Shown: positions 36,185 to 45,054 of the stretch, one piece after another | How positions within the stretch are numbered: position 1 is the stretch's first letter | Layout of the letters: the number at the start of each line of letters is the position of its first letter | NCBI GenBank assembly: GCA_032059445.1 | Contig: DAMCAP010000014.1 | Span: 6,439 to 70,438, forward strand | DNA length: 64,000 nt | Reading direction: 5' to 3' | DNA from: DAMCAP01 sp032059445 | GTDB lineage: Bacteria > Bacillota > Clostridia > Oscillospirales > Ruminococcaceae | Program-made: the position numbers and the translations under genes | The notes under the pieces: generated by a model | Told to the model about the DNA's origin: nothing | What the model saw: the letters and a program-made list of their open reading frames with translations, nothing else | Databases searched by the model: none

Positions 36185-37344
36185 TTGAACTTATATAAAA
36201 TGCTTACTATCTTTTTCTTAGTCATCATCATGGTTTCAGGCTGCGCCATGTCGGATATAGAAAAATCCTCCACACTAGACCCAAGTGGCAACGAGTCTTC
36301 TACTGTGCAATCCGATGAAGGAGGAAGCGGTATCTCTTTCTCCGCTGATGCCGGGCCATCTGTTTTCAATTGGAATCAAAGCGATTTCTCGGGACAAGCA
36401 GGAACCGCAAACATGATTGGTGACCAGCTGCTTTTCAGCGGATACAGCCCAGACAGAAAGGTCTCGATGCCTTATTTCTATCAACTGGGAGATGAAAAAG
36501 CGCGCGTTGACCCGTCTGCATTTGGCAATTACATTTTTATCAATGTGCAAGGCGATAGCTTTTATGTTTTCCCAACTCATATGCAGGAGATAATAACTCT
36601 TTTTCCAAGGTAGATCCCGAAACCTGGGAGCTTACCCCCATTGATGTAAATGGATATTTCCACACCCTGTGGGGTAAATATATTTATTATCTTGGATGGG
36701 AACCTGACGGCAAGGAATATGAGGTTTTATACCGAATGAATCTGGAGACCTTCCAAGAGGAACAGCTCACAGCGCATCATACAGTGTGGTATGGGATCGA
36801 CAATGACATGATTTATGCAATTGTCACAGATAAATTTAGGAATAAAGGGCTATGCCGTATCTCCCCCAACGCAATCGAAGCTGTGGAAATGTCACCTATT
36901 ATTGGTAAGATTATCGATTGTATTGCTATACAAGGCAATTATGTCTACTATGGCAGTGCAGATGCAAATGGATACGGAATTTGCATTCGTTCCTCTGATT
37001 TAGGTGGAAGGACCTTGAAACTGACCGACACAGATATCCCCGTAATAAAAGTGAAACCCTTCCAAGATTATCTCTATTGGGTGACTGAGGACGAAACTCT
37101 GTATCGGGCTCCTCAAAGTCTGTACAACAACAAGCCATTAGATATGACGATGGATAGAGTCATTAAGCAAAATGAGCATGAGAAAGTCGCTGAAAGAGTG
37201 TCAGATTTCTATGCCTTCGAAAACTACATTTTCTACTCGATTGAGAAAGGCTTACCCGATCATTCAGGGCAGGTTGTTAATTATGACCCATCATATTTCC
37301 TTATGGATGCCAATGGGCAAATAACGGAGATTATCTTATCCTAA
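36185..37344 (+). pseudogene. Lipoprotein of beta-propeller type (DUF5050-like), frameshifted
   Basis: The first 142 codons encode a lipoprotein signal (FFLVIIMVSGCAM, lipobox VSGC) and a Ser/Glu-rich linker. The frame then ends, but the neighbouring frame continues without interruption (NSYAGDNNSFSKVDPETWEL, GKYIYYLGWEPDG, GNYVYYGSADANGYG, DYLYWVTEDETLYRA), rich in YIYY/LYW blade motifs of DUF5050-like propellers. The shift maps to a T/C homopolymer at about 36566-36573; restoring one base rejoins both parts. It could be a sequencing error or a recent mutation. Start TTG 36185 or ATG 36200. Substrate unknown. Confidence 0.75.
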
Positions 37345-37568
37345 GGCGGGTGAACTTTAATACATCTAAATTGTATACACCCAGCTGGATACCCCGACTG
37401 TTAAGATTATCAATCTGTTTACTGAACGTATGGAGGTGGGCGCACGTGAAGAAGGCTCCTCCTGTAAAGCACCATAGTCCATTGGTAATTGCTACCGACA
37501 TCGGCCTGTAACTTTATAGAGGCTCAAACCGTGGCAGGCATGAAGCAACACCAAAAGAAATCAAAGAT

Positions 37569-37620
37569 AAAGCAATCGGCAGACAGTGAACCAACACTGT
37601 CTGCCGATTGCTTTTTTATT
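37569..37620 (+). terminator. Strong terminator (bidirectional)
   Basis: Perfect 18-bp stem AGCAATCGGCAGACAGTG/CACTGTCTGCCGATTGCT with a short loop and T tract on the plus strand, A tract on the other. It separates the plus-strand lipoprotein region from the minus-strand peptidase. The 220 bases before it (37345-37568) hold short coding-like fragments but no gene. Confidence 0.9.
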
Positions 37621-37637
37621 GGCATTAGTTTTCCACT

Positions 37638-40133
37638 TTATTTGTACAACATGTTGAAAACTGTCTTGAACATACCGTGGGTCTGCGCTCTAAAGAGAGG
37701 CTGGCAGCCATAAAGCACGACCTGACCCATGCCACACTTGGCACTGACGATGGCACCCTTACCTGCGATCAACTCCTCGCCTACCAGCAGCCCGCTCTCT
37801 AAGATGTTCTTCTCGGGGTAGGAGGCGATAAAGGTATAATCATCTGCGCTAAACTTCTCGCGCACAGCAAATACAGGGCCATCCCAGTGGAGCATCAGGG
37901 TCTGCTTTGGCATACCATAGCCCACCTGATTGGCAGTATCCACCGAGATCTTTAAGGTAGAGCCGTGGGTGTTAAACTTATCGATGCTCATATCCTTTAC
38001 GATATTTGCGACCTTAAGCCCGCAAGCCTCGATGGCATAATCGCTGGATTTATTAAAGGCAAGTAGTCGTCCGCCCTTCTTGACGAATTCCACAATCTTC
38101 TCGGTGCCTTCCTTGCCAAGGCCGCTCTGATGAGAAGGAGGCTGACTGCCTACATACATCAGCAAGCGATCAAGTCTGGGATCACCGGGGAAATTCTTGG
38201 GCCCATAGAGCATTGCTGACTCGTCGCTAGGGAGGATCAGTACGTCAAATTCCGCCAGCTTGCCCCCCATGATATCGGCATCCATCACAGTGGTGTAATC
38301 ATAGGCGAAGTTCTCCAGCACCAGTCTGCTCCAGCCCTCGTCGGCATTGCCGGTATAGTAGTGCTGGTACATAGCAACCTTGAGCGGCTCAAGCTTGGTC
38401 ATGTGATCAGAGCGCTGATCTACCGTCCTAAAGGTCGCCTTGGCTTCGGCAAAAATCTTCTCCAGTGCCGTAGCCTCACCCTCTACATAGAAGTCGCGGA
38501 AGGGGCACTTATCGAGACGATATACGCTGTAACCGGCTTTTAAGAGCAAATTGGCAGCGTGGTAGTTGTCGTTGTTGCGAGCAGAGAGCACATAGCCTAC
38601 TGCCTGCACTACAGGGGTAGGGTTATACTCGGCACTGGTCAGCAGCTCTAGCTCACCCTTAATGTCAGCATTAGCAGGTACACAGCTTACTCCCATATAC
38701 TCAGCTACGGTATCGGTTGCTACGTCAAAGGCGGTGAGGTTGCCATTGGAGTCCTTGGTAAAGTTGTTGTTGGGGTATACGGTCTTGCCCAGCAGATTCA
38801 TGATGAGGCCATACTTAGGCTGTGCTAGTGGCACCACGATAGAGCCTGCGGGGTAGCTGACAGCTCCCGCCTTGATCTCGGTAGTGGCCATATGCAGCTC
38901 AATCCCCTGACCCAGCAGTATGTTCACCAGCTTGCGTGCAGAGCCGCAGTCATGCTGATCGGCAGAGATAATAAATGCACCAATAGAGTTTTCTGAGCCT
39001 GCCTCGGTCTGACGCAGGGCTTTTTTGGCCATATTGCCCAGCACCTGCTGGCGGTTCTTTGCCATAGCGTCTAGCTGCGCCACAGAGATGCACTGCTGCC
39101 GTGCCACGATGTCACAAAGGCGCCACCAGCCGCCCTTCCATGGTCTTGGGAAGTAGCTGGTCTGCTGGTACTTGGGCATGGTGTAGTCATTGTTGCCCTC
39201 CAGCTGATTGGGGTGTATGTAAAGTGGAGTAGCCAGCTTACAGTTGGCCGACTCTGAGAGCATACCTGCGATGTTGTGGCTGTTGGTGATCCAGTGGTAG
39301 CCATAGTGGCCCCAGCCGGGGAACTGAGTGGCATTGGAGACGCCGTCAAAGCCCTCCTCCTCCAGCTTATATGCCATGTTGGCACCATACCACGCAAGCT
39401 CACGCCAGATCAGTGGATCGGTGTAGGGGCGCACTGGCTCCTTATAAGGTGCGATAAAGAGTCTTGCACCGTAGCTACCCATGTGGTGATGATCCTGGAA
39501 GGACTGAGGCATCCAGTCTTTAAAGAGGATCTTACCCATATAGGCCGACTCGATGATGTTGTGGGCATAGGCGTCACGGTTGTTGTCATGACCGGTATAT
39601 TTGTGATAAAGCTTAGGGTAATTGCAGCCCTCATGATCGGTGCCCAGTGTTTCATAGTACCAGTCATGCACCATGATTTCACCGTCGGGATTAAAGCAGG
39701 GCACCATGATAAAGATCACCTGATCAAGGATGTTTTTGATCTCAGGGTCTTGACTGCTCAGCATCTGATAAGCAAGCAGGGGCGACATTTGAGTACCACC
39801 GATTTCGATGGCATGGAGGCTCATCGACTGCACACAGACAGCCTTGCTGTTTTTGATCAGATCATCGATCTCCTCTTGACTGAGCCCTCTGGGGTCAGCA
39901 AGCTTCATGCTGTTTTGGCGGTATGTTTCGAGGTTGGCCATATTGTCGGCTGATGTAATGATTACCTGTAGAAATCTATTGCCCTCAGTAGAAGGCCCCA
40001 TGTCGGTGACCTGAATGCAGTCAGATTGGGTAGCCAATAGGTCAAAATAGGCTGCGATTTTATCCCAATGCAAAATAGTGCGGTCATCGCCGGGCATTAC
40101 GCCAAAAAAGTCCTTTGGGGATGTGATATTCAT
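37638..40133 (-). CDS. Large M14-family zinc carboxypeptidase-like protein
   Basis: 831-residue cytosolic protein (no signal peptide visible). Residues about 50-300 look like an M14 metallopeptidase: TEGNRFLQVIITS, MSLHAIEIGGTQMSP where H-x-x-E supplies zinc ligands, IMVPCFNPDGEIMVHDW, NNRDAYAHN, and FQDHHHMGSYGARLFIAP. The remaining 500 residues contain a second Rossmann-like or glutamine-amidotransferase-like region (DVLILPSDESAMLYGP; GRLLAFNKSSDYAIEACGL). This two-domain architecture occurs in uncharacterised M14 proteins. ATG 40133 has GGAGG 7 bases upstream. Substrate unknown. Confidence 0.85.
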   Translation of the reverse strand: MNITSPKDFFGVMPGDDRTILHWDKIAAYFDLLATQSDCIQVTDMGPSTEGNRFLQVIITSADNMANLETYRQNSMKLADPRGLSQEEIDDLIKNSKAVCVQSMSLHAIEIGGTQMSPLLAYQMLSSQDPEIKNILDQVIFIMVPCFNPDGEIMVHDWYYETLGTDHEGCNYPKLYHKYTGHDNNRDAYAHNIIESAYMGKILFKDWMPQSFQDHHHMGSYGARLFIAPYKEPVRPYTDPLIWRELAWYGANMAYKLEEEGFDGVSNATQFPGWGHYGYHWITNSHNIAGMLSESANCKLATPLYIHPNQLEGNNDYTMPKYQQTSYFPRPWKGGWWRLCDIVARQQCISVAQLDAMAKNRQQVLGNMAKKALRQTEAGSENSIGAFIISADQHDCGSARKLVNILLGQGIELHMATTEIKAGAVSYPAGSIVVPLAQPKYGLIMNLLGKTVYPNNNFTKDSNGNLTAFDVATDTVAEYMGVSCVPANADIKGELELLTSAEYNPTPVVQAVGYVLSARNNDNYHAANLLLKAGYSVYRLDKCPFRDFYVEGEATALEKIFAEAKATFRTVDQRSDHMTKLEPLKVAMYQHYYTGNADEGWSRLVLENFAYDYTTVMDADIMGGKLAEFDVLILPSDESAMLYGPKNFPGDPRLDRLLMYVGSQPPSHQSGLGKEGTEKIVEFVKKGGRLLAFNKSSDYAIEACGLKVANIVKDMSIDKFNTHGSTLKISVDTANQVGYGMPKQTLMLHWDGPVFAVREKFSADDYTFIASYPEKNILESGLLVGEELIAGKGAIVSAKCGMGQVVLYGCQPLFRAQTHGMFKTVFNMLYK

Positions 40134-40288
40134 CATGCGTCCTCCTTTATTCACTATACCTCTTTCTCGGTTGCTTTAATTGTACACCAGCACAACTATT
40201 CCCGCAAGCCAAAAGCCCTCTGCTTTCAGGAGAATATTACCAGCAGAGTTTGTCTATATTTCACAAGCTAAAATACAGCTCTCCATAC

Positions 40289-40324
40289 CAAAAGGCAGGT
40301 ACCCCCAGCCGGATACCTGCCTTT
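40289..40324 (-). terminator. Terminator after the 68-codon membrane protein gene
   Basis: Minus strand: stem AAAGGCAGGTATCC/GGGTACCTGCCTTTT, 28 bases after the stop. Confidence 0.75.
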
Positions 40325-40351
40325 GCTTTACCCATTACAGGGTAGACCATC

Positions 40352-40558
40352 TCATTTTTTCTTGATGTTTGCGCCGATTATTAATCCCCAGAGCATGCCA
40401 AGACCAGAGGTCACACCGATATATTTGGATAGAAATATACCGACGAATGCACCCAGACTAAGGCCTATTAACATCCCTGTGACCAAATAGCTCTCTTGTT
40501 TCTCCTTGTTTTCTTTACCGTCATCTTCTTGGTTATGCTTGTCTATATGCTCCTCCAT
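40352..40558 (-). CDS. Small membrane protein with glycine-rich helices, unknown
   Basis: 68 residues: a charged N-terminus (MEEHIDKHNQEDDGKENKEK), then two membrane helices (LVTGMLIGLSLGAFVGIFLS and VTSGLGMLWGLIIGANI) rich in Gly. It has the look of small holin-like or glycine-zipper proteins, but no family is certain. GGAGG is placed before the ATG. It has its own terminator. Confidence 0.7.
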   Translation of the reverse strand: MEEHIDKHNQEDDGKENKEKQESYLVTGMLIGLSLGAFVGIFLSKYIGVTSGLGMLWGLIIGANIKKK

Positions 40559-40652
40559 ATTTCAGATATCCCTCCTGTTTATAGTCTCTCCCACAGCACC
40601 CTTCACCTATTCATGGCGCAGGATCAATCTCACAGATAGATCCCTGCTCTAT

Positions 40653-41195
40653 CTATTCGTTTATTAGGTGATCTAGCTTTAGCGCTTTGATTTTTTGGTG
40701 AAGCTTTGCCCATGCATAGAGTAGCAGGGCGCATAGTGTAGAGGATAGTATGCTCATCTTACCATTGAGTGTGCTGCCGATGCTTATATAAGTGCCGAGA
40801 TTTAGCACAGCGGCAAAAATATTGATCATCAAAGCCAGCAGCACCAGGCTGCTCATCCTGCCGAAATGCTTGATCTTTGAAGATGCATCAGAATAAAGAT
40901 CAAAGGCACCCTCAGAGGTCTTTTTACGGAAATACACCCAGCCCAGCATGGAGCCTACATACTCCACCCCCATATCCTCCATAAAACCAATGTATTCTCG
41001 GTTCTTAGGGGCGCTAGGCAGGCTCTCCAGCAGCTCTAGGCGGTACTGATACTGCTGCGGCTCCCCTTCTTCAAAGGTGTAGCGCCAAAATCCTACCGAA
41101 GATAGCAGCAAGCCCTGTGCCGACATTGCATTAAGCCACTCTTCCTCTCGTTCGTGCTCCCATACCCAAAACAGCTTATATTTGGTTTTTTTCAT
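40653..41195 (-). CDS. DUF2812 membrane protein (PadR partner)
   Basis: 180 residues. The N-terminal half has FWVWEHEREEEWLNAMSAQGL, typical of DUF2812, and the C-terminal half has two membrane helices (LVLLALMINIFAAVLNLG, ILSSTLCALLLYAWA). DUF2812 proteins are nearly always paired with a PadR regulator and may act as membrane anchors or anti-regulators; that role is inferred. It overlaps the padR-like gene by 20 bases, so the two are translationally coupled. Confidence 0.85.
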   Translation of the reverse strand: MKKTKYKLFWVWEHEREEEWLNAMSAQGLLLSSVGFWRYTFEEGEPQQYQYRLELLESLPSAPKNREYIGFMEDMGVEYVGSMLGWVYFRKKTSEGAFDLYSDASSKIKHFGRMSSLVLLALMINIFAAVLNLGTYISIGSTLNGKMSILSSTLCALLLYAWAKLHQKIKALKLDHLINE

Positions 41196-41520
41196 CTATA
41201 GCACCTCCCAGCATTCGTTCGCCGTTATCGAGCAGCTCTCTTAGCCTCACGATCTCGCTGCGTGTAGCCTCAAGCCCCGCAGCCGTAATCTGATATTCTT
41301 TTTTGCGGGTGTTTTGCTCCCCATCTATTGCGGCAATCCAGCCTCTACCCAGCAGAGCATTGATGGCGCCATAGAGAGTGCCTGGGGCTAGATTTACCCT
41401 GCCACTACTCATTAGCGCTACCTTCTGCATGATACCATACCCATGCAGTGGCTGAGTCAATGACAATAAGATATAAAATACCCCTTCAGTCAATGCGAAG
41501 CTGTCTTTTGATTCTCCCAT
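41176..41520 (-). CDS. PadR-family transcriptional regulator
   Basis: 114-residue winged-helix regulator. FALTEGVFYILLSLTQPLHGYGIMQKV and LAPGTLYGAINALLGRGWI are the PadR core, followed by RKKEYQITAAGLE and a C-terminal helix. The ATG at 41520 (MGESKDSF) is chosen because GGAGG stands 8 bases upstream; the frame extends further but through the promoter. Its promoter carries tandem repeats that look like self-operators. Confidence 0.92.
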   Translation of the reverse strand: MGESKDSFALTEGVFYILLSLTQPLHGYGIMQKVALMSSGRVNLAPGTLYGAINALLGRGWIAAIDGEQNTRKKEYQITAAGLEATRSEIVRLRELLDNGERMLGGAIDEKNQI

Positions 41521-41534
41521 ATAGTCGGCCTCCG

Positions 41535-41601
41535 TTATACAGTGTCGCGTTATACCGTCTGACGATATAATTATTATAACGGCTGACGATATAATTGTCA
41601 A
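41535..41601 (-). promoter_or_regulatory. padR promoter with tandem operator-like repeats
   Basis: Minus strand: TTGACA (41601-41596), 17-base spacer, TATAAT (41578-41573), a perfect promoter. It overlaps two 23-bp direct repeats (41574-41596 and 41550-41572; AATTATATCGTCAG-CG-TATAA), each containing a TATA-tCGTC-aGACG-gTATA-like dyad, and a third weaker TATA-N11-TATA element at 41535-41554. The centre spacing of 24 bases puts sites on nearly the same face of the helix. Confidence 0.85.
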
Positions 41602-41643
41602 TGCCCCAAATAAAAAAATCGCTTATATTTCTACGATTGATTT

Positions 41644-41685
41644 AAAACACAAAGCCGCCCAGCTACCGTCAAGCAGCAGGGCGGC
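41644..41685 (-). terminator. Terminator after the VOC protein gene
   Basis: Minus strand: stem GCCGCCC/GGGCGGC with an 18-base loop and a T-rich tail. Confidence 0.7.
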
Positions 41686-41702
41686 AAAGTTCTTCTTAGA
41701 GT

Positions 41703-42086
41703 CTATACAAACAAGCACCATCTGACCCCATATTGATCGATTAAATCTGCCATTAGCGGGCTAAAGTCACATGGCGCTAGCGGTACGAGGATCTTTGCAT
41801 TGATTCTTAGAGTTTCATATGCTTTCTCAACCAGCGCCTCATTTCCTTCACCGTAATGCAAGCAAAACTGCATAACATTGCCTGTAACCGCTCCCTCATC
41901 GATCACAGAGTCGGAGCTTCGCTCTGCTACCGCCAATATCTCCCCTTGGATATCTAACTCAGCGTGATAAAAGGTCCCGTCGCTATTTAGGTAGCTACTT
42001 ATCAGGGCTGCGTCAAAAGCCTTTTGATAAAAAGCCACTGCTTCACCGCTTCTGGTAACATACACCTGCATCATTGACCTTTTCAT
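41703..42086 (-). CDS. VOC-family (PhnB/glyoxalase-like) protein
   Basis: 127 residues. AVAFYQKAFDAALISSYLNSDGTFYHAELDIQGE followed by NVMQFCLHYG and PLMADLIDQYGVRWCLFV match PhnB-type vicinal-oxygen-chelate proteins of unknown substrate. GGGGGTT precedes the ATG. It is a single gene between two terminators. Confidence 0.85.
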   Translation of the reverse strand: MKRSMMQVYVTRSGEAVAFYQKAFDAALISSYLNSDGTFYHAELDIQGEILAVAERSSDSVIDEGAVTGNVMQFCLHYGEGNEALVEKAYETLRINAKILVPLAPCDFSPLMADLIDQYGVRWCLFV

Positions 42087-42132
42087 GATAACCCCCTGCG
42101 TATTTTTTATTTCGAGTATAGCACGATTGGGT

Positions 42133-42166
42133 AAAAAAAGGCCGCAAGACTTTTAAAGTCTGCGGC
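42133..42166 (-). terminator. Terminator after degV
   Basis: Minus strand: stem GCCGCAGACTTT/AAAGTCTTGCGGC followed by seven T. Confidence 0.85.
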
Positions 42167-42193
42167 TAATTAACAAAGGCGCCTGCCTTGAGT

Positions 42194-43066
42194 TTATTGC
42201 TTTTTTAGATACACAAGCCCCAGCATCCGTGGGCCTGAGTTGACTGCGATACAGGTGCCGATGGGGTATTTACCAAAGGCTTCTTTTGCACCAAGCTCCA
42301 TCAGTGCCTTCTCAAGGTCATGGGCAACTCCCATATCCTCACCATAGGCAATCACATAGTCTCCGGCTATATCCAGCGCAGTCTCTTGATAAATCTGTGC
42401 CATCCGTGCGGCTACTGCCTTATCGCCCCGCACCTTATCGATGACTTTATTCTCTCCCGATATCATCATAATCGGCTTTAGCCCCAGCACTTCACCCACA
42501 AAAGCTGCGGTAGAGTTGAGCCTACCCGACTTCTTGGCATAATCAAGGCTATAGACCCCTAGCATAGTGGTCTGGCGGCGGTAATAATCCGCCATAAACT
42601 CCGCCACCTCAGCCGCAGGCTTAGCTGCCTTGAGCATTTCGGAGCCCATCAGCACCACCCATCCGCTAGCTATAGCATAGCTTAAGGTATCTACATTGTA
42701 GATCGTTACCTTCCCCTCATATTGAGGATACTCATCAAAAAACATGTTTTTCGCAAGCAGGGAGCTATTATAGGTACTAGAGCCCTTGGAGTTGATACAG
42801 GTGCAGATAATCTCGGTATAACCCGCAGCTGCCGCTGCTGCATACTCCTCGATAAACTCGATCACCGTCACCTGAGAGGTATGGGGCAGCTGCCCGCTTT
42901 CTTTTACATAGTTATAAACATCCGCACAGCACACATCCGCACGGTCTTTATAGCTTTGTCCACCCATCTCCACATTGAGGTTAATAACCTTTACGTTGCC
43001 AAGGCGCGCCTCATGCTCAATGCTTATATCGCAAGATGAGTCAACTAATATGATAGCTTTCTCCAT
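42194..43066 (-). CDS. DegV-family fatty-acid-binding protein
   Basis: 290 residues. The N-terminal VDSSCDI motif and PHTSQVTVIEF are characteristic of DegV proteins, which bind a fatty acid and feed fatty-acid kinase. AKKSGRLNSTAAFVGEVLGLKPIM and IGTCIAVNSGPRMLGLVYL give the C-terminal DegV signature. It lies 80 bases downstream of trmL. Complete; a phospholipid-precursor role is inferred from the family. Confidence 0.93.
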   Translation of the reverse strand: MEKAIILVDSSCDISIEHEARLGNVKVINLNVEMGGQSYKDRADVCCADVYNYVKESGQLPHTSQVTVIEFIEEYAAAAAAGYTEIICTCINSKGSSTYNSSLLAKNMFFDEYPQYEGKVTIYNVDTLSYAIASGWVVLMGSEMLKAAKPAAEVAEFMADYYRRQTTMLGVYSLDYAKKSGRLNSTAAFVGEVLGLKPIMMISGENKVIDKVRGDKAVAARMAQIYQETALDIAGDYVIAYGEDMGVAHDLEKALMELGAKEAFGKYPIGTCIAVNSGPRMLGLVYLKKQ

Positions 43067-43146
43067 GTATACTCCTTACTTCGAGGATCTGCCAAGCAGT
43101 CCTGATTTACAGCTGTTTACTGTCTGCACATCCCCTTGTTTTCCCG

Positions 43147-43647
43147 TTAAAGCTGCTCGAAATACTCCTTTAGCAGCCCTGCCCCGCTTAAAGCTGGGTA
43201 ATCCCACTGACGTAGCACCTCATATGCAGCAATCGCTACAGAATTCGATAGGTTTAAGCTGCGCGCTTCACTGAGCATAGGGATGCGCACCGTGCTGCTT
43301 TGATGCTTGATCAGCAGCTCCATAGGCAAGCCCTGATCCTCTCTACCAAAGACGATGTAGCAACCGTCGGGGTAGCAGATGTCGCTGTGTCTACGGGGTG
43401 CCTTCGTGGTGAAATAATAAAATTCCCCGCTGTTGCGGGCAAAGAAATCATCCATATCCTGATATTCTGTAATATCCAGCAGGTGCCAATAATCCAAACC
43501 GGCACGCTTAAGCTTTTTGTCATCCAGCTCGAAGCCTAGTGGATGCACCAAGTGTAGCCTTGCCCCTGTAGCGGCACAGGTACGTGCGATGTTGCCTACA
43601 TTGGGTGCAATTCTCGGCTCAACCAAAACGATATTTAGTGTTTTCAT
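43147..43647 (-). CDS. trmL: tRNA (cytidine/uridine(34)-2'-O)-methyltransferase
   Basis: SPOUT methyltransferase that modifies the wobble nucleotide in tRNA-Leu. The 166 residues show VEPRIAPNVGNIARTCAATGA, HLVHPLGFELDDKKLKRAGLDYW, YIVFGREDQGLP and SEARSLNLSNSVAIAAYEVLRQ, the full TrmL signature. It is transcribed with degV. Confidence 0.95.
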   Translation of the reverse strand: MKTLNIVLVEPRIAPNVGNIARTCAATGARLHLVHPLGFELDDKKLKRAGLDYWHLLDITEYQDMDDFFARNSGEFYYFTTKAPRRHSDICYPDGCYIVFGREDQGLPMELLIKHQSSTVRIPMLSEARSLNLSNSVAIAAYEVLRQWDYPALSGAGLLKEYFEQL

Positions 43648-43695
43648 AGTCCCCCTAAAAAACGAAAGGACAGAAGCCCTGCCCAGATCTATTTC

Positions 43696-43725
43696 TATTT
43701 AACTACATTTCACCCTAATAGTCAA
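43696..43725 (-). promoter_or_regulatory. Sigma-A-like promoter of trmL-degV
   Basis: Minus strand: TTGACT (43725-43720), 18-base spacer, TAAATA (43701-43696), about 50 bases before trmL. The other 260 bases up to spoIIP contain no gene. Confidence 0.55.
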
Positions 43726-43987
43726 GTATCAGGTGTTACATTTTTTTGTGAATATTGTGTACTACAGCTCCCACATTTCGCAGCTATTCCTCATAATCTA
43801 CAGCGTTTAGCCAAATTCCACCCCTCTACTAGCCTAGGTATCTATAAGTATCAAGCAATGTTTGTCGGTGTCTTAATCGGCTGCACTCAATAATCCCCTT
43901 GAGCCTTGTTAAAAAGCGTTCTATCTAAAGGGTCTAGTCCATATGATGTAAGTAGATTTCCCTAGGCTTCATAAGGAGGGTAAAAGG

Positions 43988-45015
43988 GTGAGAAGGCAAA
44001 AAAAACGCATCACAAAAAACATTGCGATCATATTGACGGTATCTGTGCTGATTTGGGGCACAGTGCAAATAAAGGGCAGTGCAGGGCAACTTCTCAAGCG
44101 GGCAGGGATGATTGCGGCAATCCTTACGATGCCCGAGGGAGGGCTGATGTCGCTGGAGGATGCCATGGCGCCTGAGCGTCATGTGCCAACCCAGCAGATA
44201 TCCTCCGTAGCACCGCCCAAGCCATATAACCCCGAGGACGCATCTTCTGACGAGGAGTCCAGCACCCCCCTTGAGCCACTGCCTCCCGACGAGCCTTCGC
44301 CCAATATACCAGACAAGTATAAAGGCAGGGTCATCGCCAAAAACATGTCGAATAAAGATAATAAAAAAATGGTGCCCTACAAAAACGCTCGCATCAACAA
44401 CTACACCTCTATGACCCCTGAGCGTATTGCGCAGAAGTTAGAGCCGGTAAATAGCGTAAAGCTCACCAATACCACCAAGCCACAGGTGCTGATTATGCAT
44501 ACCCACGCCACCGAGAGCTATACCCCTGGCACAGGCAAATATTACGATAAAAGGTATAATTGGCGCAGCAGCGACAACAATAGCAATATGGTAGCGGTAG
44601 GCGCAGCACTGGCAAAAGAACTCGAGGCAGCGGGGATTGGCGTGATCCATGATACCACCCAGCACGATTATCCTTCTTATAACGGCGCCTACGAGCGCAG
44701 TGAAGAAACGGTAAAAGCCTACCTTAAAAAATACCCCACCATCAGATGATGATCATAGCCTGTGTAGATGACGGAAAGATTGGGATACCCAACTGGGAGC
44801 AAAACTTCCGCTTTGCCGCCAATCTCAATGATCATATCGAAACGGTCTACCCCGAGCTGACACGACCGATTTTTTTGAGCTACCGCAAATACAACCAGCA
44901 CCTGACTACAGGCTCCCTGCTGCTGGAGTTTGGCACCCATGCTTCTTCGCTGGAAGAAGCCAAATACTCCGCCGAGCTTGTGGGCAAGGCAGTAGCATCC
45001 TTCTTTAAGGAATAG
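43988..45015 (+). pseudogene. spoIIP: Stage II sporulation protein P, with internal deletion and frameshift
   Basis: SpoIIP is the cell-wall amidase/endopeptidase needed for forespore engulfment. The first 253 codons are normal: GTG start with GGAGG 8 bases before, membrane anchor (IAIILTVSVLIWGTV), Pro/Glu linker, and the catalytic MHTHATESYTPG. The chain stops right after LKKYPTI. A second frame from 44746 continues the family C-terminus: MIIACVDDGKIG, NWEQNFRFAANL, YNQHLTTGSLLLEFGT. The conserved stretch that should join them (VVLDxHRDA and about 35 more residues) is absent. This looks like a deletion, not a single-base error; an assembly collapse is possible. Confidence 0.85.
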
Positions 45016-45054
45016 ACTTCTTTTACACCCCTCTCAGCGGCGTTTAACACTGCT

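Noticed and set aside
37345..37568. Coding remnant after the lipoprotein gene
   Set aside because: Short open pieces (for example TPTVKIINLFTER and HEATPKEIKDKAIGRQ) occur in different frames but match no family I can name, so no gene or relic is called.
39276..39953. 225-codon plus-strand open frame inside the M14 peptidase
   Set aside because: Antisense to conserved M14 motifs; no ribosome-binding site.
43988..45015. Programmed frameshift in spoIIP
   Set aside because: A conserved segment is missing, not only a frame change, and no slippery sequence is seen at the junction.
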